Shown: in pieces, positions 44,301 to 57,116 of the stretch
How the letters are laid out: each line of letters begins with the position of its first letter
Numbering within the stretch: position 1 is the first letter of the stretch
Notes under the pieces: model-generated
Databases searched by the model: none
What the model saw: the letters and a program-made list of their open reading frames with translations, nothing else
Told to the model about the DNA's origin: nothing
Program-made: the position numbers and the translations under genes
Assembly: GCF_042186555.1 (NCBI RefSeq)
Contig: NC_133328.1
Span: 501,049,106 to 501,113,105 of the forward strand
Direction of reading: 5' to 3'
Origin: Aquarana catesbeiana
Taxonomy: Eukaryota; Chordata; Amphibia; Anura; Ranidae
DNA: 64,000 bases

Positions 44301-44651
44301 CTGTCAAAATAGCCAATTCATCAAGATCTTCAATTAAGTCACATCCGATTTTGATGACTTGCCGTTTTAACACAACACCGGCAAGCGTGTACACTCCGGT
44401 ACACGAAGACTTTGCTGTTTTGAAATAACAGCAGGCAACGAGGAAAAAGTTGCCGCCGCTGCGGGGGCGGCCATTTTGTTGGTTAGTATCGGAGCAGACT
44501 AACAATATTTGCTTATAATACCGTGTGCCGGAGTGTACACAGTTGCTGGTGTTTGTCAAAGCAGCAAATCGCAAAATCTCCAATTGCTGACAGTTTACAG
44601 TAACCAGACGTGACGTAATTGGGGATCTTGATGAACTGGCTATTTTGACGG
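44301..44651. mobile_element. MITE with ~45-bp terminal inverted repeats
   Basis: CTGTCAAAATAGCCAATTCATCAAGATC at the left end is mirrored by gatcttgatgaactggctattttgacggg at the right. Inner repeats tgtacactccgg/ccggagtgtaca also pair. The target duplication is unclear, so the superfamily is open. Confidence 0.7.
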
Positions 44652-44778
44652 GACACATGTGTTGTATAGGATGATGTCGGAGAGAAAGGAGGAAGCTTTG
44701 AGTGACCAGCCACCTGAACAGGTTGAAGCCTGTGGGAGCAGGAGGGAATAAGGTAAAAATATCATGAGCAGTTAATAC

Positions 44779-45225
44779 TTAAAGTGATTGTAAAGGTTGG
44801 TTTTGTTTTTTTTTTTAATAACAAACATGTTATACTTACCTGCTCTGTGCAAGGGTTGTGCACAGAGCAGCCCCGATCCTCCTCTTCTGGGGTGCCCCGG
44901 TGGCACACCTGGCCCCTCCTCTTCATCGGGTGCCACCACGGAAAGCCGCTTTCCATGGGAACACCCCTGCGGGTGCACTCGCGAGCCCTGCTGCTGCGTT
45001 CATTGACACACACAGCAGGACTTTGCCCCGCCCCCCCATCACCAGTGTCACTGGATTTGATTGACAGCAGCGGGAGCCAATGGCCCCTGCTGCTATCAAT
45101 CTATCCAATGAGGACAGAGACAGCAGCTGGAGCCCCTGGGCTCATGCTTGTTGATGCAACAAATGGGTTCAGGTAAGAAAAAAGGAGCTCTGGGGGGGGA
45201 GCTGCAGCCCAGAAGGTTTTTCACC
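44779..45225. mobile_element. TTAA MITE fragment (AAAGTGATTGTAAAGG start)
   Basis: It starts at TTAA 44779-44782 and shares cctgctctgtgcaa..gttgtgcacagagcag with 7993, 56650 and 59981. It is cut at its internal ccttaa by the piggyBac left end. Confidence 0.55.
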
Positions 45226-45229
45226 TTAA

Positions 45230-48187
45230 CCGGTTCCCGACAAGTTATACTGTGGCAGGTTGGCTCTCCTGGGCGAGGCATCGTAGCTGTACATCGGGCG
45301 TGCAACAGCCTAGGGGGCGTGCTGCATATGATGGGCACAAGTGGCTGCATATGATGGGCACAAGTGGCTGCATTTGATGGGCACAAGTGGCTGCATATGA
45401 TGGGCACAAGTGGCTGCATTTGATGGGCACAATTGGCTGCATATGACGGGCACAGGTGGCTGCATATGATGGGCACAAGCCGCCACAGTTATACTGTGGC
45501 AGGTTGGCTCTCCTGGGTGAGGCGTCGTAGCTGTACGCTGGGCGCGCGACCGCCTAGGGGGCGTGCGCGCGTGCACCCGGCGCACCCGTGGAGATCAGAA
45601 TTGCTTCAGAATCAATCAGTCTCCATGCCCAGGCTAATGATTTTTGGCCTGGACCTGGTGATCGGTTCTGGCGAATGGGAGACTGTCCCCTGCCTGTGTA
45701 ATGTAAACACAGGCAGGGTAAGTGATGTGATCCCCCGTCCTGTAATACTTTTCGATTCCAGAGCACAGAGAGAGGACATCCAAACATGAGTTGCACCAAC
45801 ACTACACTGACACAGTACACATAGGCACACTTTTCACCCCTCGATCAACCCCCCAATCGCCCCCCCCAGTTAACCCCTTCACTCCCTGTCACAGTGTCAC
45901 CAAGTGCAGTTTTCATATTTTTCTTTGATCACTGTACTGGTGTCATTTGTGACACTAATCAGCGTTAGGGCAGTTAGTAGTAGGCCCAGATAGGTTTAGG
46001 ATACCCCCCCTAAATCCCCCCTAATAAAGGTTTAACCCCTTGATCACCCCCCAGTTAACACTTTCACCCCCTGTCACCAGTGTCACTAATATAGTGTACA
46101 GATCTATTTTCTGATAGCTGTATTTAGTGTCATGGCTGACGCTAGTTAGCCAGTTAGCTAGTTACTATCACCGTCAGGTTTTTATAGCGTCAGCCCCAGG
46201 GAGCATCAGATTAGTGCCAGTAGCGCTAACACCCACGCATGCACCATACACCTCCCTTACTAGTATAGTGTCTGAACGGATCAATATCTTTGATCTGATC
46301 AAATCTATACTAGCTTCTAGTTTAGGGTTCCCAAAAACGCAGCGTTCACGAGATCAGCCCAGATACCTGCTAGAACCCACGTTTAGCCCTCCGCCCAGCC
46401 CACCCAAGTGCAGTATCAATCGATCACTGTCACTTACAAAACACAAAACACATAACTGCAGCATTCGCAGAGTCAGGCCTGATCCCTGCCAACGCTAACA
46501 GTTTTTTTTGTACCTATTGATGCAGGCTCTGACAATCAGGTGTTCTTTTTGCCTGTGAGTCGCACTAGTTGTACTAGTAAATTTAGAGGCCACAATGTCC
46601 AATTGGAGGTACACTAGTGAAGAGGCCTGCACGTTTCTGAGCATGACAGATGAGAGTGAAGAGGAAGTCACCCATCTGTCAGATTCAGGCTCAGAATACG
46701 ATCCTGTAGACAGCAGCAGCACCCTGACAGATAGCTCTGACAATGGAGTAGTGGTCCCTGCTAAGGTCAGGCGTACCCGACCCCGTTCTTCTGTTGTTGA
46801 GGTGCAAGAACCGCAGGGCTCTTATATGGTGCAGAGAGCCAGTACTAGTGCGGCTCAACATGCTGGTGAACTGGCAAGCACCAGTGACCTAGTACACCCT
46901 GGTAATACTTCCAGCCTAGAAGACAAAGAGAGGCCCGTCAAGCCCATAGTGCCCTTCCCGCTGCATTTGCCAATCCTAATTGGGAGCCCACCACTTCTGC
47001 AGCGCTTGTACTTCCCCCATTCACTGGCCAATTCATGTGGAAACAGTTGATTTTACGTCACTCGATTTTTATTCGCTGTTTTTCACAGAAGATCTCTATA
47101 GATCTATTGTGGACCAAAGCAAATTGTATGCTGGTCAATTCATCGCCGCTATTACCCAGTTGACCCTTGCCAGAGATTGGAAACCTATTACGGTTTCCGA
47201 ATTTAAGACCTTCCTGAGCCTATCCCTCCACATGGGCATAACTAAAAAGAGTGCGGTGCGGTCATATTGGTCCACTGACCCAATTCATCATATGCCCGTG
47301 TTCTCTGCCTCGATGACCAAGATGCGATACGAGTAGATCTTGCGGTTCAAGCATTTTAATGACAATGAACTCTGTCATCCTCGGTGTGACCCTGGATACG
47401 ATCGGCTCTATAAAATTTGGCCCCTCATAAACCACTTCAACCAACATTTTGCAGCCTTGTTTACTCCTGATCAAGTTGTCTGCATTGATGAGTGCCTGAT
47501 TAAATTTTCTGGCCGCTTGTCTTTCAAACAGTATCTTCTCTGCAAGCGTGCCAGATACGGGGTTAAGTTGTATAAGCTCTGTGACAGAACAACAGGCTAT
47601 AGATATAGTTTTATGGTTTACGAGGGAAAAGATAGTTACATGGAGCCCGAGAACTGCCCAGACTACATAGAGAGCGCTGGTAAGACTGTGTGGGACTTGG
47701 TGTCACCCTTATTCGGAAAGTGGTACCACTTGTACGTGGACAATTATTACACAAGTGTGCCACTTTTTATTCACCTTTTTGATTGTGGAATTGCCGCATG
47801 TGGCACCGTGCGATCTAATCGCCGGGGCTTCCCCCAACGGCTTGTAGATTTCTGACTTAGACAGGGGAGAGAGCCTGCTTGAGATGTAATAATTTGCTTG
47901 CAGTGTAGTGGAGGGATACAAGGAATGTTCCTCCCTTCACGCAGATACGGCAGTCAAAATTCCAACGGCGATTGGTGTTGTTGTGAAGCCCCTCTGTGTC
48001 CACGAATACAACCTTAACATGGGAGGGGTGGACTTCAACGACCAGATGTTGGCGCCATACTTAATTGCCCAAAAGGACACTGGTATAAAAAAGTGTCTGT
48101 ATATTTATTCCAGTTGGCTCTGCTGAACGCTTATGTGCTATACAAAGCATCAGGACGAACTGGATCCTTCTTAAAATTGCAGGAAGA
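45230..48187 (+). mobile_element. Degenerate piggyBac element
   Basis: The left boundary is TTAA (45226-45229) followed by CCGGTTCCCGAC, in line with the ends of this TTAA family. It contains a 23-bp minisatellite (45325-45482: ggctgcatatgatgggcacaag), a tandemly repeated leader block (45242 and 45488), a long 5' region, and the transposase relic. The right end is not found; other repeats take over at about 48190. Confidence 0.7.
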
Positions 48188-48190
48188 GAT
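46595..48190 (+). pseudogene. piggyBac-like transposase, broken
   Basis: MSNWRYTSEEACTFLS opens an acidic N-terminal region (DESEEEVTHLSDSGSEYDP), typical of piggyBac-derived proteins. A frameshift near 47035 leads to FTEDLYRSIVDQS. A TAG at 47334 is a simple stop in frame, and the catalytic core follows. The Asp residues lie in VCIDECL (47487), YVDNYYTS (47739) and, after another break near 47855, MGGVDFNDQM (48031). The sequence continues with FQLALLNAYVLYKAS and fades near 48190. The DDD triad is visible. At least two frameshifts and stops make it inactive. Confidence 0.9.
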
Positions 48191-49489
48191 TAGACATGTG
48201 CATTCGTTTTCGTCCGAATGTATTTTCGTCCGACTTTCAGGTATTTTTGTTATCGTTTTAACAAACGATAACGAAAGTGCAGAATCCGAAAAACGAAAGA
48301 TCCGACATAAACAAATGCTTTATTTTTGTTTTCGTTGCTACAACAGTTCGATATAGATAGGAGATTCGACATGATGATGACAATAACAATCTGTGTCCAT
48401 CAAACCTGTGGTCGAATGTGCCTAACCTTAACTCTATTAGTCTAAGATTATTCTACATAGAGAGAAAAGATTCGACATAGAGAGAAAAGATTCGACGTAG
48501 GGGAGAAAAGATTTGACGTAGGGGAGAAAAGATAAATAAAAATAATGATGATGATGAATGTTATTGGCTGATAGTAACCAAAGAGGAGGAGCAGTAAAAT
48601 AGCTAGAACTAAGTACACACGTACTTTGGCTTATGGTGTCTGTTGTTACCATTGTTTGCTTTTCAGGTATGCCATTCAGCTGCAGCACTGATTTATTTAT
48701 CTTGACAGCAACAGCGTTTGCTCTCACGATACGTAAATCAGCGACTCCAGCGCTGTAGGAGGTGATTTCACCACCACAGTTAAAAAAAAAAAAATGGTGC
48801 AATCTATGTCCATCATTAGAGGTGGGTGGATGAAGGGTGGTATTCTAATGGTGGGCATACCCACTGATCAATCACTTTTTTTCATTCAGCCCACAGGCTG
48901 CATGAAAAAAAAGAACATTACAATATATGCCCAACAAGGACCAGCAACGTACTGGTATTTTGTCGGATTTTGAGTGGTTATACCAGAATGATGCCTGCAG
49001 GTTTGGGTATCATCATGGTATCTTTTCAGCCAGCAGTTAGTTTTCATGTAAAAGCAATCCCCCAACCGCCGTCTTCCATGGTTTTCTCGGGCTCTCCTGT
49101 CCCATCAGGGAACCCGAGAATGCAGCCGTTGGTTCGGCCAGCTGACCATAGAGCTGATCCGGGACCAGAATGGCCCCAGTCATCTCTATGGCCTAAGAAA
49201 TCGAAAGCTATGAGCATTTCATGACTTAGGTTTCACCGGATATAACAGCGCCTTTGGGAAATTAGGAAAGCATTTTATCACACCGATCTTGGTGTGGTCA
49301 GATGCTTTGTGGGCAGAGGAGAGATCTAGGGTTTAATAGACCCCAATTTTTTCAAAAAAGAGTACCAGTTACTATCTATTTCTATCATAGGGGATATTTA
49401 CATTCCCTGAGATAACAATAAAAATGATGAAAAAAATTAAAGGAACCGTGTAAAATGAATATAAAAAAGAAAAATAAAGGCGGGTCACA
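48190..49489. repeat. Interspersed repeat remnants, no gene
   Basis: 48195-48300 has the atgtgcattcgttttcgtccgaat type block also near 3990. 48450-48540 has four agagaaaagattcgac-like units. 48850-49370 resembles frog dispersed repeats (cagcaacgtactggta). No coding sequence. Confidence 0.4.
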
Positions 49490-50290
49490 GTCACAGTCCC
49501 GGGGCATGATGGGACTGTGACGTCATAAGGGACGGGGTCACCGGGTGACTTCACCCGGTGACCACGCCCCATGCCTATATAAGTCATTGCACACCGCTCA
49601 CACGCCATTACAGTGGGAGAGAGCGTTGTGTCAACATCGGAAGAAGAGAAGAGGGAAGGAGACGATGGAGAAGACCGAGCCACCGCTAGCAAAAGAGCGG
49701 CAAAAGAGCAGAAGATAGCAGAGGAGCCCAGCAGAAGAACCGGAGAGCGGGAGAAGAGGCCGGAGAGTGGGAGAAGAAGCAGGAGAGAGCGGAGGAGTCG
49801 GAAGAGACCCCCGGAGCTGCCTAATAAATTACTTTAAAAACCTGTCTAGTGTGTTTTTTTATTGACACTTTTTCCCCCAGGTGAATGGGTAGACCCCGAC
49901 AACCAACGGCCAGGGTTGTCGGGAAGAGGCCCTTGTCCTCATCAACATGGGGACAAGGTGCTTTGAAATGGGGGCGCCCCCTTCCTCAAAGCACCCACCC
50001 CCCATGTTGAGGGCATGCGGCCTGGTACGGTTCAGGAGGAACCCACCCCCTTTCCTGACCGGCCGGGCTGCGTGCTCAGATAAGGGTTTGGTATGGATTT
50101 CGGGAGGACCCCCACACCGTTTTTTCGGCGTAGGTGGTTCCCCTTAAAATCCATACCAGACCTAAGGGCCTGGTATGCCCTTGGAGGGGAACCCATGCCG
50201 GTTTTTTAATTTAAAATTTGGCATGGAGTTCCCCCTCAAGATTCATATCAAACACAGTGCCTGGTATTGGCGGCGATCCAAGTCGGATCC
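49490..50290. mobile_element. Foldback family copy, one arm with promoter core
   Basis: It starts near the hairpin core: tgggactgtgacgtcataagg with TGACGTCA at about 49516, cacccggtgaccacgcccc, and cctatataag at about 49573. A purine-rich block follows, then cctaataaatt (about 49823) and a GT-rich tail, then the outer ggttgtcgggaagaggccct and ggtatggatttcgg blocks. The second arm is absent. Confidence 0.65.
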
Positions 50291-50365
50291 CCGCACCAGT
50301 GTGAACCCGGCCTTAATGTCAGCAATGTTTTTCGCTCATTGGGAAAGGAAAAAAAAAAATTTCCT

Positions 50366-50485
50366 GTCCCGATGAGCGAGTGACTTTAGTCCGTTGGTGC
50401 GTGGGCAAGTCCGTTCGTTCGGAAGTCTGTCGTAAGTCCGTCGGAAAGACCGTCGGACGTTTGATGCTGAAAAGTCCGCATTAGA
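50366..50485. mobile_element. Fragment of the Harbinger MITE family
   Basis: gtccgttcgttcggaagtctg and caagtccgtcgga-like units match the right half of 43347-43792. The ends are missing. Confidence 0.5.
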
Positions 50486-50594
50486 AATTCTGATGGTATC
50501 TCTGTACTCAGGAGAAGCAGCAGAATGTATTTTGGGGTGTAATTCCACATATAACCATGCCATGTTTGAACAATATGTCATTTAGTGACAACTT

Positions 50595-50625
<31 letters not shown>

Positions 50626-51594
50626 GCTTGTCATTTTCCAGAAACTTGTGGCAAAATATAAAATATTCCATGGACTCAACATGACTCTCAGCAAACAGCT
50701 TTGGGTGTCTACTTTCCAAAATGGGGTCATTTGGGGGGGGGGGGGGATTTGTGCTATCTTGGCATTTTATGGCTTTCAAAACGATAGCTAGTGAGGAGTG
50801 AAATAAAAAATGTACGCCCTTAGAAATCCTGAAGGCGGTGATTGGTTTTCGGGGTCCTGTACACGGCTAGGCTACCAAAAATTCTCACACATGTAGTATC
50901 CCCATACTCAGGAGAAGCAGCAGAATGTATTTTGGGGTGTAATTCCACACATAACCATGGCATGTATGAGCAATATATCATTTAGCGACAACTTTTTTTT
51001 TTTGTCATTTTTCAATCACTTGTGACAAAAAAAATAAAATATTCAATGGGCTCAACATGCCTCTCAGCAATTTCCTTGGGGTGTCTACTTTCCAAAATGG
51101 GGTAAATTGGGGGGGGGGGGTTTGTACTGCCCTGCCATTTTAGCACCTCAAGAAATGAGATAGGTAGTCATAAACTAAAAGCTGTGTAAATTCCAGAAAA
51201 TGCACCCTAGTTTGTAGACGCTATAACTTTTGCTCAAACCAATAAATATACACTTATTGACATTTTTTTTACCAAAGACATGTGGCTGAATAAATTTTGG
51301 CCTAAATGTATGACTAAAATTGAGTTTTTTGGATTTTTTTTTATAACAAAAATTTGAAAACATAATTTTATTTCAAAATTTTCGATCTTTTTCCGTTTAT
51401 ATCGCAAAAAATAAAAATCACAGAGGCAATCAAATACATTCAAAAGAAAGCTCTATTTGGGGGAAAAAAAGGACGCAAATTTCGTTTGGATCTGGCATTG
51501 CATGACCACGCAATTACCAGTTAAAGTAGCGCAGTGCCAAATTCTAAAAAGTGCTCTGGTCATTAAGGGGCCAATTCTTCCGTGGCTTAAGTGG
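50486..51594. mobile_element. TTAA-ended element, reverse orientation
   Basis: The right end reads gccacggaag-like sequence in the order ggcttaagtggttaa with TTAA at 51595-51598. The block gggtgtaattccacatataaccatg..aatatgtcattta is duplicated in tandem (50535 and 50935). It is the complement of motifs in 38427-40205. The left end is unclear. Confidence 0.5.
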
Positions 51595-51598
51595 TTAA

Positions 51599-52309
51599 TG
51601 TATAGAATGCATTAAGGTGAGGCTTTACAGCACACTGCTTTACCCCTTTAAGCAGCGGGGAGGGGGACCCATTGCAATGGTTTCATTTGTTTTGCCGGAG
51701 TTCAACTTTAAGATATATGCTTAGCAACAAAGTGTAACAAATTTTTGAATTTCGTTTTTAAACTTCACCAATTGCCATAGACAGAAATAACATTTTGATT
51801 TATTTCTTATTTCAGTTTAGTTTTTCTTTTTTGAATACCAGTTGTGGCTTTATCTTAGAGGATTTTTGCCAAGTGTGTCCCAACTCTAGACTATGGGCCC
51901 AGATTCTCTCTAATTACATTTACTGTATGTAATTCAAAGCAGCTCTGTAATTAACCTGAATGGCAAACAAAATGTTTTAAAAGATGGCAGTGTAATAAAC
52001 ATCTTTGCAAATAACGTTTGTTACTTATCTTGTCCCCAACTTGCAGGGTTAGATTTCACTGTTATGTCTCTCAAGACCAGTTTTACTACTCAGTCTCTTA
52101 TCACCAGAGAATAGAGTTGGCGAACAGTTTGAGCCAAGCAAAAGTTCGGCCCAAACATCGCCTGTTCTCCCGTATGGCAAACACCCGAATTTGCAGGGCG
52201 CTCGGCGGGATATTTGCCTGCCAAGTGCCCCACAATGCACTGCGCGCTGCACAGTGCAATCTAAGCCCTCATTGGACAAAGCCTTGCCCAATCAGGCACA
52301 GTGAGTAGC
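51599..52309. other. No gene recognised
   Basis: AT-rich sequence; the open frame at 52018-52308 has no known motif. Confidence 0.35.
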
Positions 52310-53900
52310 TGGTTGTTAAGGAGTGGGCCGGGAAGCTGACTGCGATGTCCTTAACAACGGATGAGTCATAAGCTTCCCTGCTGACAGCTGAATTTAAAAA
52401 AAATAAACATTGCCGACAATAGAAAAATGTAAAAAAAACAACGTGGGGGTCTGAGCATGCAGCCTGGCAGGCCAGGAAAGGGGAGGCGAGCGCCCCCCCC
52501 TCCTGAACCATACCAGGCCACATGCCCTCAACATGGGGGGGCTTTGGGGCGGGGGGCTCTGCATCTCTGTTCTATGTACCCCATACTCATTCACATAGGG
52601 GGGGCCAGGATCTGAGGGCCCTTAATAAGGGGGCCCCAGATCCTGGCCCCCCTATGTAAATGCATATGGGGTTACCCATTCATCAAAAAGTGTCAAAAAG
52701 AAATAAAAAACACACAAATTTTTGACTATTCATTTATTTAAAAAAAAATAAAAAAAATGTCCCCCAATGTAGATCCATCATCAATCATGATGCCGCTGCT
52801 ACCTGCCGAACCCGATAAAAGAAAAAAAAAAAAAGCTCCACCCACGACGAAGGCTAAACCGGCAACTGCAGGCTCCACCGTTTGACAGTTCTTATATAGG
52901 TAAGGGGCGAAGCCACCTGGCAACATCACCCCATGTAGCGTTACTGACTGGTGCATGCTGGGTCAGTGATGTCATAAGGGGGCAGTTCCACCAGGTGGCC
53001 CCACTCCTTACCTATATAAGAACTGTACTGTCAATAGGAGGAGCCTGCAGTTGGCGGTTTAGCCTTCGTCGTGAGCGGAGCTTTTTTTAAAAAAAATTCT
53101 GGCCCGTCAGTAGTAGCGTCGGCATCGTGATTGACGATGGATCTACTATGTACCATATACTTATTCACATGGGTGGGCAGGATTTGGGGGCCCTCTTGTT
53201 AAAGGTTTCTGATAAACCCCCTGCCTGCAGACCCCCACAACCACAACCCAGGGTTGTTGGGGACAAGGTGTTTTGGGGTGGGGGAGCAGGGTCTGGTATG
53301 GATTTTGGGGGGACCCCACACCGTTTTTTTTTCTGTTTTGGCGTGGGGTTCGACTTAAAATCCATACCAGACCCAAAGGGCCTGGTATGGATTGGGGGGG
53401 GGCACACCATTTCTTTTAATATTTTACTATTGCCGGCAATGGTATTGTATTGACGCCAATTTATTTATTTATTTTTTTTACTTTATAAATGTCAGTTTTG
53501 CTGCAGAAGGTTTTATACACAGTACACTTTACAGGCAGACTAAGGGGACCCCCCAGGAACTGTAGTTAAATGAATTTTTCATTTTTATTGTTTAACCATA
53601 AGCATCATTATAATAACTGCTCCTGTAAAAACAATCTTTTTAAAAAGAAAAAAAATAATCATTTTAAAAAAAAAAGATTGCATTGATACATGTCCCCCAG
53701 GGCAGTACCCAGACACCCATACCTTTTTTATGGCCAATAACTTGCATATAAGCCCTAGAAATGGGAACACCTTGATTTTTGAAGTTTGGGTCCCAAACTT
53801 TAATAGGATTCGGAGTTCGAGTCTGAGTCTGAACTTTTGTGATGTTCGAGAGTTCTGGTGCAAACCGAACCGGGAGGTGTTTGGCCCAATTCTAACACAA
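52310..53900. mobile_element. Foldback family copy with both arms
   Basis: Starts agctggttgttaagg. Outer blocks match those of 1651-3302, and the hairpin core is near 52955 with mirrored gttcttatataggtaagg (52888) and ccttacctatataagaactg (53007). The CRE-like site here is TGATGTCA. The 3' side includes ggtctggtatggattttggg and a tail like 3480-3970. Confidence 0.7.
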
Positions 53901-54295
53901 AACTTCTATTACTCACTCCCCTACCATCACAGATCACAGCACCATTTATAAAATACAATAATCTAGCCCCATGTGTGTATTGCTGTCCTACTTTTGCATC
54001 CTTACTGAGGCATATATGGAAAGGTATGAAACTATAAAGCAAATTCCAACCCCAGTGCATTATCCCAACTTTTGAGGCCATTCACAAGTATTGGCTTTCA
54101 TGCATTCTTGAGCTAGTTTTGGAAAGGATATATTTTCTTTCAGCTCCAGAAGATCAGCATTGGTACTTTTTGGTGCAGAGAGCCCTGCCCTACCGAAATG
54201 CCCAATTTACTATATTACTAAGAATAATTCTCACACTAACCCTCTTTGTAACCCTAACACATACCCAACCTTCTCTGTTACGCTAACCTTAAAGT
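53901..54295. other. No gene recognised
   Basis: AT-rich sequence with ordinary short frames. Confidence 0.4.
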
Positions 54296-54899
54296 CAGTG
54301 GCGGTTGGTTCTCCATCAGTTTCTCACTCACCTCTCCTCCTAGGACACGGTAGTCTGCTGGTGGGGATCCTCTGCCTCCTGCCACATCCGATCCAACACA
54401 GACAGGGCACCCTGAGATAAGTACACAGCCCGATTTCCTGCCCCGATCACTGACCCAGATCCAATCCCCGATGGGTGACAGCGGGAACGGGACAGCCTCC
54501 GAACAGTATGGACAGAGCTCACAGCCCGCAATCTTCTCTCATCGCCCTGGGTTGGAAAACTTTTCCCTGGCTTGGTGCTGCCAGCAGTCAGGCTCGTTCT
54601 TCCATCCCCTGTGTCCACCGTCCTGTTACTCCAATCATTTCGTCCCCCCCAGAGCGGCGCCCATACGACGGCTCTGATAGAGAGGACCTGCTTCCTGATT
54701 GACGGGAGGAGAATCAGTGTGAAAATAGCTATTATTTGCTATTGTCAAACAACTGGCCATTTTTGAAGCCTATTAGAGCCTCTGGCTCTAATCACGTGCT
54801 TAAAAAAAAACCCAAAAACATTGGAATCCATGTGTCCGGTACCCCGTATGTAGATTAGGGGGCCAGACGCATGGATAGGGGGGCCACTGCGGCCCACTG
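54296..54899. mobile_element. hAT-type element related to 42857
   Basis: Starts CAGTGGCGGTTGG and ends GCGGCCCACTG. taaagt appears at both flanks, part of an imperfect duplication. It includes cctattagagcctctggctctaatcacgtgctt, shared with the other MITE. Confidence 0.65.
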
Positions 54900-55310
54900 T
54901 AAAGTTTTTTTTTTTTCTATAATAACAAACAAACATGTCATAAACTCTAAAAAGTAGCGCTCAGTTCCCAAATACATATCCCTGTTTTAATAAATCTCAA
55001 ATATATATAAACAAGCAAAAAGCACAATAATGTATGAAAAGTGCAATAATATTGAAAAATTCTAATGCAAAATAATAATGAAAAATTTTTACACCAATAA
55101 TCTGTATTAAAAACAGTACTTATACGAGGTGTGTCCACAAAGTGACTGTCAGTGCTGTTTGGACTGGAGTGGACTGGTGAGGAGAGGGACTGTCACTGTA
55201 ACTCAGGAGGGGACAGAGGGTATGATGGTGATCTGTGCTGCTGCACACTGCTATCAATGTCACCGTGAGAGTCAAATTCATGTGTGCGTTGCCGCCCATT
55301 CTAATTTCTT

Positions 55311-55531
55311 TTCCAATAATTTTTATTGGGATTTTTAACAAAATGTAAGAATCGACATGTACATCAACATCTGATATTGTTCATAACTTGCATATCAGGT
55401 TACATATATAAGAACATGGTAAAACATTATATTTTCCTTTTGAGCAAATTATTTAACATGAGGGATTAATAAACCCAAACTTTAGTCATTGAAGATATAC
55501 CCACTCCTACCCTATTATGTCCTCCTCGCCT
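55311..55531 (-). mobile_element. LINE 3' fragment with 13-bp target duplication
   Basis: attctaatttctt at 55298-55310 and 55532-55544. On the minus strand it ends aaaatcccaataaaaattattgg, with an AATAAA signal near the end, as a 5'-truncated LINE would. Confidence 0.65.
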
Positions 55532-55671
55532 ATTCTAATTTCTTGCCCTCAGGAGTCCTGTCCCTGGGATACTTGCTTACTGTATCAAAAATAAAAAAAA
55601 AAAATATCTACCTTAATTGCTAATTGCACATTGTACTTGTTTGTAGCCAAAATACTCAAATATGCACTTAA

Positions 55672-56038
55672 AACTTTTGTAGGCTAACCTAGATAGGCCT
55701 AGATATAACCTATCAAACCTAGGAAAGAAGAAATTGCTATACAAACCTTTTTTGAAGCCGCTCCCGTCCAGGCTCCATCAGCAGAAGCTCTGTGCAGGAG
55801 ACAGTGGACAACGGTTGTAAAATGCCTGGGAAGTGACGTCACCCATAAACTTACTATGGGGCCTCTGTTGTCACTGCCTCCTCTGCACCTATCCTGACAG
55901 CTCAGCGTGGGACCAGACCGGATTGGCTTTAGAAAAGGTATGTACAGCGATTTTTTTCTTTACAGGGCTAGATAGGTTAGTGGTAGATTGTGAATGCCTG
56001 TATATTTAGAGATTTTATTGTTAGAGCGAACTTCTAGT
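55672..56038. mobile_element. TTAA-flanked MITE related to 61893
   Basis: TTAA at 55668-55671 and 56039-56042. It shares aaggtatgtacagcgattt, gtgacgtcac and the tagattgtgaatg..tgta block with the MITE at 61893-62214. Confidence 0.6.
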
Positions 56039-56649
56039 TTAAATTATATATGGTCAAATAGTGCTCAAACTCATTCCACATCACAGGGACAGGAGGATGT
56101 GCCTGATGACGTCACATCGTAGCCACACAACATGTCATTACGCATGCCCGCTGACAGGAGTCCAGTGGAGTTGATTCAGCCTGTTACACTGGAAATTGTA
56201 TTAGCGGTATTGCTCATATATATGCGCGACTGCCTTAGTTTGCCTTCTGAGAATTTTATCAGCAGTCTTGCTTATTTGCATGTGTTTTATGAATTGCTTT
56301 GCACAATTCACTATGGGATTATACCAATTTCCCTATGGTGCACATCTAACGGCGGTGGAGACATTGGAACAGAGAGCAGATTTTGAACCAGAAAGTCCCT
56401 CTAATGTGGAATCTTTTTTACAGATTATTAGTGTAAAAATATTTTGATTATTATTTTGCGCTATAATTTTTCAGTATTATTGCACTTTTAATACAACATT
56501 GTGCTTTTTGCTTGTTTATATATATTCAAGATTTAACTGGGGATATTTGGGAATTTAGCACTACTTTCTAGAGTTTATGTTTACTGGCTTTTGGTATTAC
56601 AATTGCAAAGGAGCAGCTTTATTCAGGTGTTTGTAAGTACCTCAGCGCA

Positions 56650-57116
56650 GATTTTTTGTTTTAACAAACATGTCATACTTATCTGCTCTGTGCAATGGTT
56701 TTGCACACAGCAGACCTGATCCTCCTATTCTGGAGTCCCCCTCTGGTGGTCTTGTCTCCTTTTCTTCTCAGAGAACACCCATAGAAAACTGCTTGCTATG
56801 GAGGCACTTGTGTAGGCTTGATCCCGAGCTGCAATGTTTGGGTCTATTGACACACACAGTGCGGCTCAGCCCCACCCCACTCTCTGCTCAAAGAATTTGA
56901 TTGACAGCAGCAGAAGCCAATGGCCTCCACTGCTGCCGAGCCTCCTGTGAGAAGATGGGAGAAAACAGCAACACTGCTGCAGACGGGCACAGTCCTGGAT
57001 TGAGATCGGTCTCAGGTAAGTATTTAAGGGGGGAGCTAACATTGAAAGGTTTTTTACCCTAATATAGAAAATGCATTAAGGGGAAAAAAAAAAAACTTTT
57101 ACCTTTACAACCTCTT
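56650..57116. mobile_element. TTAA-type MITE copy (cctgctctgtgcaatgg family)
   Basis: It shares the tctgctctgtgcaatggttttgcac block and ends cctttacaacctcttta. The left end is degraded. It is a relative of 59981-60411. Confidence 0.55.

Larger units (their letters stand above)
54936..56575. mobile_element. Snap-back element with nested insertions
   Basis: Arms of ~170 bp: ataaactctaaaaagtagcgctcag...ccaataatctgt and its complement near 56410-56575. The centre carries two insertions (55311-55531 and 55672-56038) plus GC-rich sequence. Confidence 0.55.

Noticed and set aside
45310..45480. Possible CRISPR-like spaced repeats
   Set aside because: The 23-bp units are directly adjacent without unique spacers. 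The genome is vertebrate. It is a minisatellite.
45096..45585. Cys/His-rich minus-strand frames suggesting a zinc-binding protein
   Set aside because: The CPSYAATCAHQMQPL-like pattern is just the translated minisatellite.
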